From DATAWK01 sp036267255 (GTDB lineage: Bacteria > Acidobacteriota > Terriglobia > Terriglobales > Acidobacteriaceae), in contig DATAWK010000036.1 of the NCBI GenBank assembly GCA_036267255.1, positions 87,970 through 151,969 on the forward strand: 64,000 nt of DNA, in the 5' to 3' direction. Position numbers and translations under genes: made by a program. Every line of letters begins with the position of its first letter. Position 1 is the stretch's first letter. Below are positions 1-9,849 of this stretch, piece by piece. The notes under the pieces were generated by a model. It ran no database searches and was not told where the DNA came from. It saw nothing but the letters and a program-made list of their open reading frames with translations.

Positions 1-225
1 ATACAAATCTTCATCAAAATTTGCCCGGTGTCGCCGACCCAGAACTGGCTGGCCGTACGTCGAACTTCGCGATTTCATCGTGCGACCGTGCGATGGTACA
101 TCTCCGTGAATGCCTGTGAAACCCGACACCCATCCCTTGCTCACCATCAAAATCCAGCATTCCGAATGGCCGGGGATGTGTCCTAATCTCCGTTTGCAGA
201 AACCGCCCTGGATTGCAATGCCGAG

Positions 226-585
226 ATGCAGCTATTCAAAAATAGAACTTTTGGACTAGACTTAAGCTGCGTGAACGCAGGACCTTTGCAGTATCCCCAA
301 AAGGGATCGGATCAAAAACGAATCTGGCGTCTCGTGTTCCCCATAGCGCTTTTGGCGTTATTGATAGGAACAACGCTTGGAGGGGTCTGGCATCATCATG
401 CCAATTCCTCTTCTGCCGATACATGCCCGATCTGCCAACTGAGCCATCAGGCGATCGAACCGCCACGTGCGGGCATTTGTGTCAACACGCTCGTTCTTAT
501 CGGCACTCGACCGGAACCTCAGTACACCAGCTTCACTTCGAGTTCGGACATCCGGCACATTCCCCCGCGCGCGCCTCCCGCATAG
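226..585 (+). CDS. Small exported His/Cys-motif protein at head of metal-efflux operon
   Basis: A 119-residue protein with one hydrophobic segment (about residues 36-53) followed by a cluster GVWHHHAN and then TCPICQLSHQ. The three adjacent histidines, the CxxC and a further His suggest a metal-binding site just outside the membrane. It resembles short acidobacterial proteins, and loosely the DUF2946 group, found in front of TolC/RND genes. It sits 73 bp upstream of the CzcC-like gene on the same strand, so a role in metal sensing or chaperoning for the pump is inferred. The ATG at 226 has no clear ribosome-binding site; the residues before about 30 are doubtful and the true start may lie further in. 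Confidence 0.6.
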   Translation: MQLFKNRTFGLDLSCVNAGPLQYPQKGSDQKRIWRLVFPIALLALLIGTTLGGVWHHHANSSSADTCPICQLSHQAIEPPRAGICVNTLVLIGTRPEPQYTSFTSSSDIRHIPPRAPPA

Positions 586-603
586 CAAATCCATGTCTTC
601 CGT

Positions 604-619
604 GCATGCTTCGGCATGC
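604..619 (+). other. Intercistronic UUCG-tetraloop hairpin
   Basis: GCATGC-TTCG-GCATGC forms a 6-bp stem closed by a UUCG loop in the 73-bp gap between the small His/Cys protein and the CzcC-like gene. No T-run follows, so it is not an intrinsic terminator. It could protect the downstream efflux mRNA or mark a processing boundary. Confidence 0.4.
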
Positions 620-658
620 CCATCTGTGTACGCCCTCCTTATAGAAGGCTGACTGCCC

Positions 659-1990
659 ATGCGTTTCCAACGTTTGTGTTTTCTAATTTTGTTTGTTGCA
701 GTGTTGTTTCCCGGGACTGCAGGGGCGCAATCCTCTCCTGCACAGCGCCCGTTGCCGTCCGCTCAGCACGCACAGGCGCTCGCCCAGAACCAACATGCCA
801 CGGTGATTCTTTCGCTCGACGACGCCATTCAGATGGCGATGCAGCACAATCACACCCTGCTGGCTGCCCGCACCACCATCCAGCAGAGCCAGGCAGAAGA
901 AAAGACCGCCAATCTACGTCCCAACCCAGTGGTCATGGGTGACGCGCAGTTTTTGCCGATCTTCCAGCCCAGTCAGTTCAGCGCCGATTACATCGACAAC
1001 ACGGCACAGTTCGACCTTGGCCTGAGCTATCTGTTTGAGCGGGGCAAGAAACGGCAACACCGTCTGCAGGCGGCCAGAGACGTGACGGCAGTAACGCGGT
1101 CGCTGGTCGCCGACAATGAGCGCAGCCTTACCTTCGGTGTTGCTACGCAATTCATCAACGTGGAGCTGGCGGAATCGACCCTTGCGCTGGCGATGCAGGA
1201 TCAGAAGAGCTTTCAGAACACCGTAGACATTGGCGAAGCACGCTACAAAGCCGGCGACATCGGCGAAGATGACCTGCTGAAGATCAAGCTGCAGATGCTG
1301 CAGTTCCAGACCGACGTGTCGGCAGCACAGCTTGCCCGGGTTCAAGGATTGTCAGATTTGCGGCAACTGCTGGGATATGAATCGGTGCCCGCAGACTACG
1401 ACGTGGCCGGTTCGTTCCAGTACGTGCCTGTCCAGGGAAACCTGGAAGACTTTCAGGCAAAAGCCTTGCTGACCAGGCCGGACCTGCGGGCAGCCGAACA
1501 AGGAGTCGCCGCGGCGAACAGCCAATTCCAATTGCAAAAGGCGATCGGCAAAAGAGATATCACGGGACAAGCCAGCTACACACACATCAGCTATACGAAC
1601 AACATTTCCCTGTTCGGGCAAATCCAGCTGCCCATTTTCGATCGCAACCAGGGAGAAATTGCACGCGCCGGCTTCGCCATTACACAGGCGCAGCAGCAAG
1701 CGCAATTCGCGAATGGGCAGGTGCTGACGGATGTAAGAGATGCCTTCGAAAATTTGCGCAGCAATGACCAGGTCGTCAGCCTCTACCGCTCGGGCTATCT
1801 TGACGAGGCGCAGCAGTCTCGCGACATCAGCGAATATGCCTACAGGCACGGGGCGGCCAGCCTGCTGGATTTTCTCGATGCGGAGCGCAGCTATCGGGCC
1901 ATCCAACTCAGCTACCGCCAGGCGCTGGCTTCTTACCTGCTTGCGCTCGAACAGCTTCGTGAAGCTGTAGGAACCAGGAGCTTGCCATGA
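659..1990 (+). CDS. TolC-family outer-membrane efflux protein (CzcC-like)
   Basis: 443 residues, usual size for the outer-membrane factor of a tripartite pump. Residues 1-23 form a signal peptide ending near GTAGAQ. The rest is Ala/Gln-rich and helical with two OEP repeats typical of TolC proteins (LDDAIQMAMQHNHTLLAA near residue 52; a second start LLTRPDLRAAEQGVAAAN near 268). It would trimerise as a beta-barrel and periplasmic tunnel and take metal ions from the adaptor and pump encoded next. Its stop overlaps the adaptor start by 4 nt (ATGA), showing translational coupling. An AGAAGG stretch about 10 nt upstream may serve as ribosome-binding site. CzcC versus CusC cannot be told from this protein alone; the pump argues for Czc type. 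Confidence 0.92.
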   Translation: MRFQRLCFLILFVAVLFPGTAGAQSSPAQRPLPSAQHAQALAQNQHATVILSLDDAIQMAMQHNHTLLAARTTIQQSQAEEKTANLRPNPVVMGDAQFLPIFQPSQFSADYIDNTAQFDLGLSYLFERGKKRQHRLQAARDVTAVTRSLVADNERSLTFGVATQFINVELAESTLALAMQDQKSFQNTVDIGEARYKAGDIGEDDLLKIKLQMLQFQTDVSAAQLARVQGLSDLRQLLGYESVPADYDVAGSFQYVPVQGNLEDFQAKALLTRPDLRAAEQGVAAANSQFQLQKAIGKRDITGQASYTHISYTNNISLFGQIQLPIFDRNQGEIARAGFAITQAQQQAQFANGQVLTDVRDAFENLRSNDQVVSLYRSGYLDEAQQSRDISEYAYRHGAASLLDFLDAERSYRAIQLSYRQALASYLLALEQLREAVGTRSLP

Positions 1991-3171
1991 CAATTCCATT
2001 GATTCCACGCCGCCACTGCAGGATCACAAGTTTCGTGGCGCTGGCTTTTGTATTTGCGCTCACAGCCTGCAGCTCGAAGGACCACGACCGGGAAAACCAG
2101 ATGACGTCTTTTTCTGCAAGCGCCTCGAAGTCTGCGACGCCGCAGCTTTTCATCATTCCGCAAGACCAGCTGTCGCACGTGCAAATCGTCACGGTTGAAC
2201 CGACGAAATTGACGCGCACGCTTCGGCTTACGGGTGCCGTGGCGTACAACGCTTTCAAAACCACGCCGGTCATCACGCAGGTTGGCGGACCCGTCACCCG
2301 GATTCTGGTAGTGCCGGGCCAGCATGTTACCGCAGGCCAGCCCATGCTGGACGTCAGCAGTCCCGACTATTCGCAGTTGCTGGATTCCTACTTGAAGGCA
2401 GCTGATTCTTATCGCCTGGCGGATAAAAATTACATCCGCGCAAAGGATCTATATCAGCACCATGCCATCGCCACGCGGGACCTTGAACAAGCGGAATCGG
2501 ACCGCAACCAGGCCCAGGCAGACCTGAACGCAGCGGATGAGGGAATGAGAATTCTCGGCATCAAGAATCCTGCCAGTCTGGCCCAGGCGACGGCCTCGGC
2601 GCAGATTCCGGTGCTTGCTCCTCTCAGCGGAGAAGTTGTTGAGCGGCTCGTCTCACCCGGTCAGGTCGTGCAGGCTGGCCAGACGCAGGCCTTTACCATT
2701 TCCGACCTAAGCACAGTGTGGGTTCTGGCCAACGTCTATCAGGCGGACCTTGCCTACGTGCACAGCGGCGATGACGTCGTGGTACAAACGGACGCATATT
2801 CCGATCGCTTCCACGGAAGAATTTCTTATATCGCTCCGGCGCTCGACCCGAACACCAGAACGTTGCAGGCACGCATCGTTGTGGACAATCCCGGCGAGAA
2901 ATTGAAAAAAGATATGTACTGCACGGTCACCGTGACCGCAGGCTCGCTCTCAAACGTTATCGCCGTGCCAAATGCCTCGATATTGCGCGACGACAATAAC
3001 CAGCCATTCGTGTATATGGCGATGAGCTCGAATCAATTTGGCCGACGCGACGTGGACGTGGGCGAAAGTCAGAATGGGCAAACGCAAATTCTCAAGGGCA
3101 TTACCGCGGGAGAAAGGGTTGTGGGCGATGGCAGCCTGTTCCTTCAGTTTGCCAATTCGCTGCAACACTGA
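1987..3171 (+). CDS. RND efflux periplasmic adaptor lipoprotein (CzcB-like, HlyD family)
   Basis: 394 residues. The N-terminus is a lipoprotein signal with lipobox LTAC (Cys28), so the protein should be anchored by lipid. It then shows the membrane-fusion-protein order: lipoyl/barrel-sandwich half-motif (GGPVTRILVVPGQHVTAGQP), an alpha-helical hairpin rich in Ala/Asp/Gln (about 135-200), the second lipoyl half (VLAPLSGEVVERLVSPGQVV), a beta-barrel and a membrane-proximal C-terminus. It bridges the RND pump and the outer-membrane factor. It overlaps the upstream gene by 4 nt and is followed after 13 nt by the pump gene. No long His-rich metal-binding N-terminal domain is present, unlike some CzcB proteins. 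Confidence 0.92.
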   Translation: MTIPLIPRRHCRITSFVALAFVFALTACSSKDHDRENQMTSFSASASKSATPQLFIIPQDQLSHVQIVTVEPTKLTRTLRLTGAVAYNAFKTTPVITQVGGPVTRILVVPGQHVTAGQPMLDVSSPDYSQLLDSYLKAADSYRLADKNYIRAKDLYQHHAIATRDLEQAESDRNQAQADLNAADEGMRILGIKNPASLAQATASAQIPVLAPLSGEVVERLVSPGQVVQAGQTQAFTISDLSTVWVLANVYQADLAYVHSGDDVVVQTDAYSDRFHGRISYIAPALDPNTRTLQARIVVDNPGEKLKKDMYCTVTVTAGSLSNVIAVPNASILRDDNNQPFVYMAMSSNQFGRRDVDVGESQNGQTQILKGITAGERVVGDGSLFLQFANSLQH

Positions 3172-3184
3172 GGAGGCGGCTTAA

Positions 3185-6100
3185 ATGATTCATCACGTCG
3201 TCCAGTTTGCGCTGCGGCAACGATTCCTGATCCTTCTGCTGGTGGCATTCATCGTTGTGGGTGGCTCGATCTCGTTCCACCACATGCCCGTGGATGCCTA
3301 TCCCGATCTTTCTCCTCCGATGGTGGAAATCATTACCCAGTGGCCCGGACACGCTGCTGAAGAAGTCGAACGCCTGGTCACCGTTCCGACAGAAGTAGAA
3401 ATGAACGGCGTCCCCAAGATGTCGATCATGCGTTCGATTTCTTTGTACGGACTTTCCGATGTCATCCTGACATTCGATGAAGGCACCGACGATTATTTTG
3501 CGCGTCAGGTGGTTTTCCAGCGCTTGAGCGAAGTGGCATACCCAACCGGCGTAACACCCACGCTCGCGCCGCTCGCCAGCCCATCCGGTCTGGTCTATCG
3601 CTACGTTCTGGAAAGCCCGGACCGCACGCCGCAGGAGTTGAAAGTCTACGAAGACTGGGTCATCGAGCGCGAATATAAACAGGTGCGCGGAGTTGCCGAC
3701 GATTCCGGTTTCGGCGGCACCGTGATGCAGTATCAAGTGCTTCTGGACCCGGCACGACTGTATGCGTACCACATCACGGTGCCGACCGTGCTGCAGCAGC
3801 TCGCCGTCAACAATTCCAATGCCGGAGGCGGATTCTATTCGCAAGGCGGACAAATCTACTATGTTCGCGGCCTCGGACTGATCCGCGATATGACGGACAT
3901 TGGCGACGTTGTGGTAGGCACGCAAAATGGCGTGCCGGTGCGTATCCGCGACATCGGCGACGTTGTCATCGGACATGCCCCACGCCTGGGAGAATTTGGC
4001 TTCAACAAAACAGATGACGCTGTTGAAGGCGTCATTATGATGCTGCGCGGAGAGCAAACGCAGAACGTACTGAAAGGCGTCGAGGCAAAAACCAGGCAAC
4101 TGAATGAACATATTCTGCCGCCCGACATCCGTGTCCGGCCCTACTACGACCGCAGCGATCTTGTTCAACTGACTATCAGGACAGTCGAACACAACCTATT
4201 GCTGGGCATGGCCCTTGTCCTCGTCGTTTTGATGTTCTTCCTGGTGAGCATTCGCGCCGCCGTGATCGTCGCGCTCACCATTCCTCTGGCTTTGCTCTTT
4301 TCGTTTATTTTTCTGCACGCGCAAGGCGTCGCTGCCAACCTGCTTTCAATCGGCGCCATTGATTTTGGAATTCTCATTGACGGAACTCTGGTGATGGTGG
4401 AGAACGTCTTCCGCGAATTGGGTGCGCGCGAGGGCCAGAGCTACGACCTGCAGGAAGTGATCTTGTCGGCGGCAAAGGACGTCGATCGCCCCATTTTCTA
4501 TTCTGTTGCGGTCATCATTGCCGGGTATCTGCCGATCTACGCGCTCGGTGGTCCGTCGGGAAAATTATTCAGGCCTATGGCGGACACAGTGTCAATCGCA
4601 TTGGTTGGAGCACTGATCTTAACGCTGACATTTGTTCCGGTGATGTGCGCCTACTGGTTCAAAAATGGCGTGCGCGAGCGCGTGAACAAGCCCTTCGAAT
4701 GGGTGCGCGAAAAATATGCGGGAGAGCTCGACTGGTGTCTGGACCACCCAAAGATCACCATGCTTGTGGCCACCCTGATTTTTGCCGCCACAATGCTGCT
4801 GGTTCCTTTCATCGGTGGCGAGTTCATGCCGCATCTCGACGAAGGTGCGCTCTGGGTGCGCGCAACCATGCCATACACGGTCTCGTTTGAGGAAGCGAGC
4901 AAGTTCTCGCCGCAGGTTCGCAACATCCTGATGAAGTATCCCATGGTCACCGATGTCGGCTCCGAGCTGGGTCGCCCGGACGATGGCACGGACCCCACCG
5001 GGTTCTTCAACGACGAATTCTACGTTGGTCTGAAGCCTTACAACGATGCCACATGGAAGACCGGTTCCATCCACAACAAGGCCGAACTGACCGCGGACAT
5101 TCAGAACCAGCTGAAAGCATTTCCCGGAGTCATCTTCAATTACACGCAGCCCGCGGAAGACGCAGTGGATGAAGCGCTGACGGGACTGAAGAGCGCGCTC
5201 GCCGTAAAGATTTACGGCCCCGATCTGAACGTTTTGCAGAGCAAGGCACTGGAGATCAAGCGGCGTCTCGCGCACGTGCCGGGGTTCACGGAGCTGACGG
5301 TTGTGCGTGAGCTGGGCCAGCCCAGCCTGTTGATCGACGTGGATCGCGATAAGATTGCCCGCTACGGCATCAACGTTGCGGACGTGGAAGCAGTCGTGCA
5401 AGCTGCCGTCGGTGGTCAGGCGGCGACGCAGGTCATTCAAGGCGAGAAATTATTCGATCTCGTGGTGCGCATGAAGCCAGAGTTCCGCGAAAATGCGCAA
5501 CAGATTGGCAACCTGCTCGTCGGAACGCCGACAGGTCAGCAGATTCCTCTCAGCCAACTGTCGAATATCCACGAGGCTGCTGGCGCATCGTTCATTTATC
5601 GCGAAAGCAATTCCCGATATATCGGCGTGCAGTACAGCATTGAGGGGCGCGACCTGCAGAGCGCCGTGCTCGCCGGTCAGCGATCCATCGCAGATATTGC
5701 AAAATCTCTGCCTCCCGGATATAGGCTTAGCTGGGGCGGCGAGTATGGCGAATTCCTTCAGGCGAAACACCAGATGGAATTTATCGGGCCACTTGCCGTG
5801 ATTATCATTTTCATGATTTTGTTTGCGCTCTATGGCAATTTCAAATTCCCGGTGACCATTGCTCTCGGTGTTCTGTTGACCGAACCTGTAGGCGCCCTCA
5901 TCGCTCTGAAGCTAACGCACACGCCGTTCAGCGTCTCATCGGCGCTCGGCTTGCTTGCACTGATGGGCGTGTCGGTCGAGACCGCTGTCATTCTTGTCTC
6001 CTACATCAACAAGCTGCGTCTCGAAAATAAAGACATCCGTACGGCGACCCGCGAGGCTTCTCTTTTGAGGCTGCGGCCTATCATGATGACGGCTCTGGTC

Positions 6101-6274
6101 GCTTGTCTTGGACTTCTGCCTGCAGCGCTTTCCACCGGGATCGGTTCCGATACGCAAAAGCCGTTTGCGATTGTCATCGTCGCCGGCCTTATCTCGCGGC
6201 TCTTCCTCGGCTTCTTCGTCAATCCTGTGCTGTACGAGATGGTCGCACGCGAGGATGACGTGTTGCAGGTCTGA
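3185..6274 (+). CDS. czcA: Heavy-metal RND efflux pump (CzcA type)
   Basis: 1029 residues, full length for an HME-family RND proton antiporter of the inner membrane. A first membrane helix (about 13-30) is followed by a large periplasmic loop, six helices, a second loop and six more helices. In TM4 the motif GAIDFGILIDG...VMVEN gives D393, D399 and E406. Their spacing equals the proton-relay residues D402/D408/E415 of Cupriavidus CzcA and differs from the Cus-type motif, so divalent cations (Co, Zn, Cd, Ni) are the likely substrates. A GAGGAGG site lies just upstream. The gene closes the operon and converges with the next gene after about 78 bp. Confidence 0.94.
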   Translation: MIHHVVQFALRQRFLILLLVAFIVVGGSISFHHMPVDAYPDLSPPMVEIITQWPGHAAEEVERLVTVPTEVEMNGVPKMSIMRSISLYGLSDVILTFDEGTDDYFARQVVFQRLSEVAYPTGVTPTLAPLASPSGLVYRYVLESPDRTPQELKVYEDWVIEREYKQVRGVADDSGFGGTVMQYQVLLDPARLYAYHITVPTVLQQLAVNNSNAGGGFYSQGGQIYYVRGLGLIRDMTDIGDVVVGTQNGVPVRIRDIGDVVIGHAPRLGEFGFNKTDDAVEGVIMMLRGEQTQNVLKGVEAKTRQLNEHILPPDIRVRPYYDRSDLVQLTIRTVEHNLLLGMALVLVVLMFFLVSIRAAVIVALTIPLALLFSFIFLHAQGVAANLLSIGAIDFGILIDGTLVMVENVFRELGAREGQSYDLQEVILSAAKDVDRPIFYSVAVIIAGYLPIYALGGPSGKLFRPMADTVSIALVGALILTLTFVPVMCAYWFKNGVRERVNKPFEWVREKYAGELDWCLDHPKITMLVATLIFAATMLLVPFIGGEFMPHLDEGALWVRATMPYTVSFEEASKFSPQVRNILMKYPMVTDVGSELGRPDDGTDPTGFFNDEFYVGLKPYNDATWKTGSIHNKAELTADIQNQLKAFPGVIFNYTQPAEDAVDEALTGLKSALAVKIYGPDLNVLQSKALEIKRRLAHVPGFTELTVVRELGQPSLLIDVDRDKIARYGINVADVEAVVQAAVGGQAATQVIQGEKLFDLVVRMKPEFRENAQQIGNLLVGTPTGQQIPLSQLSNIHEAAGASFIYRESNSRYIGVQYSIEGRDLQSAVLAGQRSIADIAKSLPPGYRLSWGGEYGEFLQAKHQMEFIGPLAVIIIFMILFALYGNFKFPVTIALGVLLTEPVGALIALKLTHTPFSVSSALGLLALMGVSVETAVILVSYINKLRLENKDIRTATREASLLRLRPIMMTALVACLGLLPAALSTGIGSDTQKPFAIVIVAGLISRLFLGFFVNPVLYEMVAREDDVLQV

Positions 6275-6352
6275 TCCTGGAAAGTTCCTGACTCGTTGCA
6301 GGAATCAAAACCCCGATATCCCTCGGTGTTGTATCCAGCGCGATCCCCGCAG

Positions 6353-9300
6353 CTAGTACGTGACCGTCAAGTGGAACTTGGTGGCCTGTGTCATGGAGCC
6401 GGATGTCCCTGTAATCGTCACGGTATACGTACCCACCGGAACACTGGGGGAAGCCAGACCAGCGCATCCCGTCAGCCCACTCATCATGCCCAGCAGTCCC
6501 GTCACCATCAGCAACAGCAGCAGCGTATGTCGCATCTTACCCCGCAATTTCTTCCGCTCCAGGCCCAGAAAACCGCCCAGCAACATTCCCGGTAACCAGA
6601 AGATGGCCTCCGTTACCACGCCGCCGGTAGCGATATGGCTGGTCTGGTGCGTGATGATGCTGAACTGCGATGTCATTGCCTGCCCGTTGCCGGTCAGCGT
6701 CACCGTCGATGGTGTAAATGCGCACGTAGCATTGGTGGGCAAGCCGCTGCAGCTCAGGCGGACCGCGCCGCTGTAGTTCCCTTGCGGTGTCACTGTAAAG
6801 GCAGCCGTGCCAGTCTGTCCTTGTTCCAGCACCAAAGAAGATGGATTGGCACTTACCGTAAAGCTCCCCGCACTTGCCGGAGGTGTGATGGTCAGGGTTC
6901 CGTCCACCACCGTTACGTTGTAGGAAGCCAGGTTCGTTCCCGTCACTGCCGGAATGATCGGATAGCTGCCCGCGCTGGAGCTCTGCGTCGCCGTTGTCGT
7001 AAAGCTCTCCGTGAATGTATCGCCATGCACCGCACCCGTTACGGTCCCGGTAAATACCGGGTTCGCCGTGCCGTAAACGCGCGTGGCATTGGCAGCTGTC
7101 ACCGTCAGTGGAGCCTGCAACACCGTGATATGCACTACGACAGGAGTAGCCGATTGATAGCTATTGCTGCCCACCGCATCCGCCTCCACCGCAACGGTTC
7201 CCGCTCCAGTAAGAATCAACGTATTGCCGCTGATTGTGCCGGGGCCGGAATCCACCTGGAAGGTAACCGGCAGACCTGAAGTAGATGTCGCCGACAGAAC
7301 AATCGGCGCTGCGCCATACGTCACGCTCGCCGGTGGCGGGGTAAAGGTAATCGTCTGCGATAGCAGCGCAATATCAAAGGCCGTACTCGTTGCCGTCAGC
7401 GTTTGTGCCGGAGTCACTCCCGTCGGCGTTACCGTCACAGATGTCGCCAGCGTATCGCCTGCTCCAGCGGCATTCACCTTCAGATTGCCGAAGCTGGCCA
7501 CGCCGCCCACTGCCGTTTGTGTCAACGTTCCGCCCGGCGTGCCCGCGCCGTTGAAGGTCAGCGTAATAGGAACGCCGCTGACCGCATCCGTATTGTTGGG
7601 AGCAGAAAGATTGGTATTCGTTTCCAGCACCTCTGCGGTGACGGCGGGGGTAATGTTTGCGTTGACCAATGCATTGGTTGGCTGCTGCACAAACTGGACC
7701 GCGGTGTAATTCGTCTGCGCTGCGCCCAGATCGAGCTTGCCGCCGGTGGTGCGCGGAAATCCGCGTTCGTCGGCGGTGAGGCCCACGGGCAGCAGGGTTG
7801 CGTCACCGGCCTGAATGGCTGGGCTGCCCGGCAGGGGCAGCATGGTCTGGACGGTTGCGCCTGTGCCGTTGTAGGCCAGCGGAGCCAGAGCTGCCGCTCC
7901 GCCGGTCAGTATGGGGCCTACCGGGGTGCAGTTGTCGCAATCTCCAGGGGTATTGCCGGCTACGATGCTGTTGGTTACCGTCAACGGAGTAATGAGATTG
8001 TTGAAAATTCCACCGCCGCCGACGCTATCCGTGTTGCCGTAAAAAGTGCTGTCGATCACGGCGGTCACGCCGTTCTCGGCCATGATGCCGCCCCCGGCAG
8101 CTCCACCCCCCGCGCTGTTGCCGAAGAAAGTGCTGTTGGTGACGATCAGCACATTTCCATTGCTGTATATTCCACCGGCGTGCAAGTTTGCGCTGTTTCC
8201 ATTCAACGTGCTGCCGAATACCGTCAATGTGCCGAGGTTTTGTATGCCGCCGCCGCTCTGGATGGAGTAGTTATTGGAAACGGCACAATTGCTGATCGTG
8301 AGCGTACCGCTGTTGGTGATGCCGGCTTTCGAGCCGCTGCTGTTGGCGACGGTCAGCCCGGTCATTGCAACATTCGCTCCGGAATCCATGGTGAATCCAT
8401 CTACGGCGTTATTGCCGGAGACGGTGATTTGGTTCGCGCCGGGACCGGCGATGTTCAGATTGCCGGTGATGTCCGGCAATGCGCTGGCCAGCGTAATGGT
8501 CCCGGTGAGTCCGGACTGAAAATCAATGTCTCCCGATCCGTCGCTGTTGGCCGTGGTCATGGCATTGCGCAGCGAGCCGCTACCACTGTCGTTCAGATTC
8601 GTAACCGTCAGATAGTTGGTCTGCACCGCGCCCAGATCGCTGGCCCCACTGGTCGAGCGCGTAAAGCCACGCTGGTCGGTAGCCAGCGTGCTGTTCAATC
8701 CTGCTTCAATCGCCGGGCTGCCGGGCAGCGGCATCATGGTCTCGGTCGTGCCACCGTTGTATTGCAGCGGGCCAAGGTCAGGCGTGCCGTCAATCAGGTT
8801 GTTCGCGCTTTGCGTACCGCAACTGTCACAATCATCTCCGGATGGCGTGTTGCCCGCAACAATGCTGTTGCTCAACGTCACCGTGCCAACATTGTTGCTG
8901 ATCCCGCCGCCTTCACTCGCGCTATTGCCCGTGAAGGTACTGTTGTTCACCGTCAATGGGCCCAGGGTTTCAATGCCGCCACCAGGACCGGTGACCGTAT
9001 TACCGATAAAGGTGCTGTTGTTCACCGTCGCCGTTTCATAGTTATCAATCGCTGCCCCGCCAAAACTTGAGTTGCCGGTGAAGGTGCTGTCGTTGACTAC
9101 AAGCGTACCTTCGTTGAAAATGGCGCCGCCGTATTCGCTGGTGGTGTTATCGGAGAAGACGCAATTTGTCACCGTCAATGTGCCCAGGCTGTAAATTGCG
9201 CCACCATCCGTCCCACTATTTGCGGTGCCCTTTCCGTTCGCGATGGTCAGCCCGGAGATGCTGACCGTAGAACCGCTGTTCACCAGGAACATCGTCGCAG

Positions 9301-9634
9301 CATGGTTGCCGGAGATGGTCAGCACGTTCGCCCCCGGCCCGGTGATCGTCACTCCATTGCCGATCGTCAGTGTGCCGTTGGTCAGGGTGATCGTCCCGAT
9401 CACATTGGAAAACTGGATCGTGTCACCGTTTCCCGCTGTGTTCACCGCATAGCGCAGCGATCCGGTGTCGCTGGCATTGTCCGTCAGGTCCGTCACGGTG
9501 TATGTCGTCGCATACGCCAGGGACGGCAGCAGGAACATCAGAGCGATCATGAAGAACGAAGTTTTAGAGAACTTGCGGCAAAAACGGGACAAAACAAACG
9601 ATGCCTTCGATGGCAGAATGAACAATGCGTTCAC
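6353..9634 (-). CDS. Large secreted beta-helix / MBG / Ig-like repeat protein
   Basis: 1093 residues from a GTG at 9634 preceded by GGGAG six bases upstream; a longer frame to 9712 has no such site. A signal peptide ends near SLAYA. Two homologous right-handed beta-helix units follow (starts YTVTDLTDN...GSLRYA and LTVTNLNDS...GSLRNA), each full of NNSTFTGN/GGGI rungs and ending in a choice-of-anchor-like segment with DLGAVQTNY or DLGAAQTNY. Then come Ig-like modules, an MBG-type domain (LTVTAANATRVYGTANPVFTG) and an Ig-like fold. Two hydrophobic segments (WLPGMLLGGFLG; LLLLLMVTGLLG) and a GCAG motif lie before the final strands. This style of protein is common in acidobacteria; surface attachment is inferred, ligand unknown. 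Confidence 0.85.
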   Translation of the reverse strand: MNALFILPSKASFVLSRFCRKFSKTSFFMIALMFLLPSLAYATTYTVTDLTDNASDTGSLRYAVNTAGNGDTIQFSNVIGTITLTNGTLTIGNGVTITGPGANVLTISGNHAATMFLVNSGSTVSISGLTIANGKGTANSGTDGGAIYSLGTLTVTNCVFSDNTTSEYGGAIFNEGTLVVNDSTFTGNSSFGGAAIDNYETATVNNSTFIGNTVTGPGGGIETLGPLTVNNSTFTGNSASEGGGISNNVGTVTLSNSIVAGNTPSGDDCDSCGTQSANNLIDGTPDLGPLQYNGGTTETMMPLPGSPAIEAGLNSTLATDQRGFTRSTSGASDLGAVQTNYLTVTNLNDSGSGSLRNAMTTANSDGSGDIDFQSGLTGTITLASALPDITGNLNIAGPGANQITVSGNNAVDGFTMDSGANVAMTGLTVANSSGSKAGITNSGTLTISNCAVSNNYSIQSGGGIQNLGTLTVFGSTLNGNSANLHAGGIYSNGNVLIVTNSTFFGNSAGGGAAGGGIMAENGVTAVIDSTFYGNTDSVGGGGIFNNLITPLTVTNSIVAGNTPGDCDNCTPVGPILTGGAAALAPLAYNGTGATVQTMLPLPGSPAIQAGDATLLPVGLTADERGFPRTTGGKLDLGAAQTNYTAVQFVQQPTNALVNANITPAVTAEVLETNTNLSAPNNTDAVSGVPITLTFNGAGTPGGTLTQTAVGGVASFGNLKVNAAGAGDTLATSVTVTPTGVTPAQTLTATSTAFDIALLSQTITFTPPPASVTYGAAPIVLSATSTSGLPVTFQVDSGPGTISGNTLILTGAGTVAVEADAVGSNSYQSATPVVVHITVLQAPLTVTAANATRVYGTANPVFTGTVTGAVHGDTFTESFTTTATQSSSAGSYPIIPAVTGTNLASYNVTVVDGTLTITPPASAGSFTVSANPSSLVLEQGQTGTAAFTVTPQGNYSGAVRLSCSGLPTNATCAFTPSTVTLTGNGQAMTSQFSIITHQTSHIATGGVVTEAIFWLPGMLLGGFLGLERKKLRGKMRHTLLLLLMVTGLLGMMSGLTGCAGLASPSVPVGTYTVTITGTSGSMTQATKFHLTVTY

Positions 9635-9849
9635 TGGCGACTCCCAGGGGGTTGGATTGCACAGTATTTGGGTGCCGTGGCCAGAGTGAATCGTGCGAGA
9701 ATCACCAGCCAAGAGCAGAAAATCTGATCAAAAATTTCAGCGAGGTCTTCTACGGATTTCCATCCGTTCCATCAAGTTAGTTGATTCTGTGTTCTTTGGG
9801 AATAAAAATGTCTCGTCAAAAACGAACCCGGTTCCCACCAGGAGAATAC

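Noticed and set aside
6287..6306. TTCCTG/CAGGAA hairpin after czcA as a terminator
   Set aside because: Six base pairs with an 8-nt loop and no T-run; too weak to call.
7403..9070. A 555-codon open frame on plus, opposite the beta-helix protein
   Set aside because: It is an antisense shadow of the repeat-rich gene, with Arg/Gln/Ala-biased composition, no ribosome-binding site and no recognisable domain.
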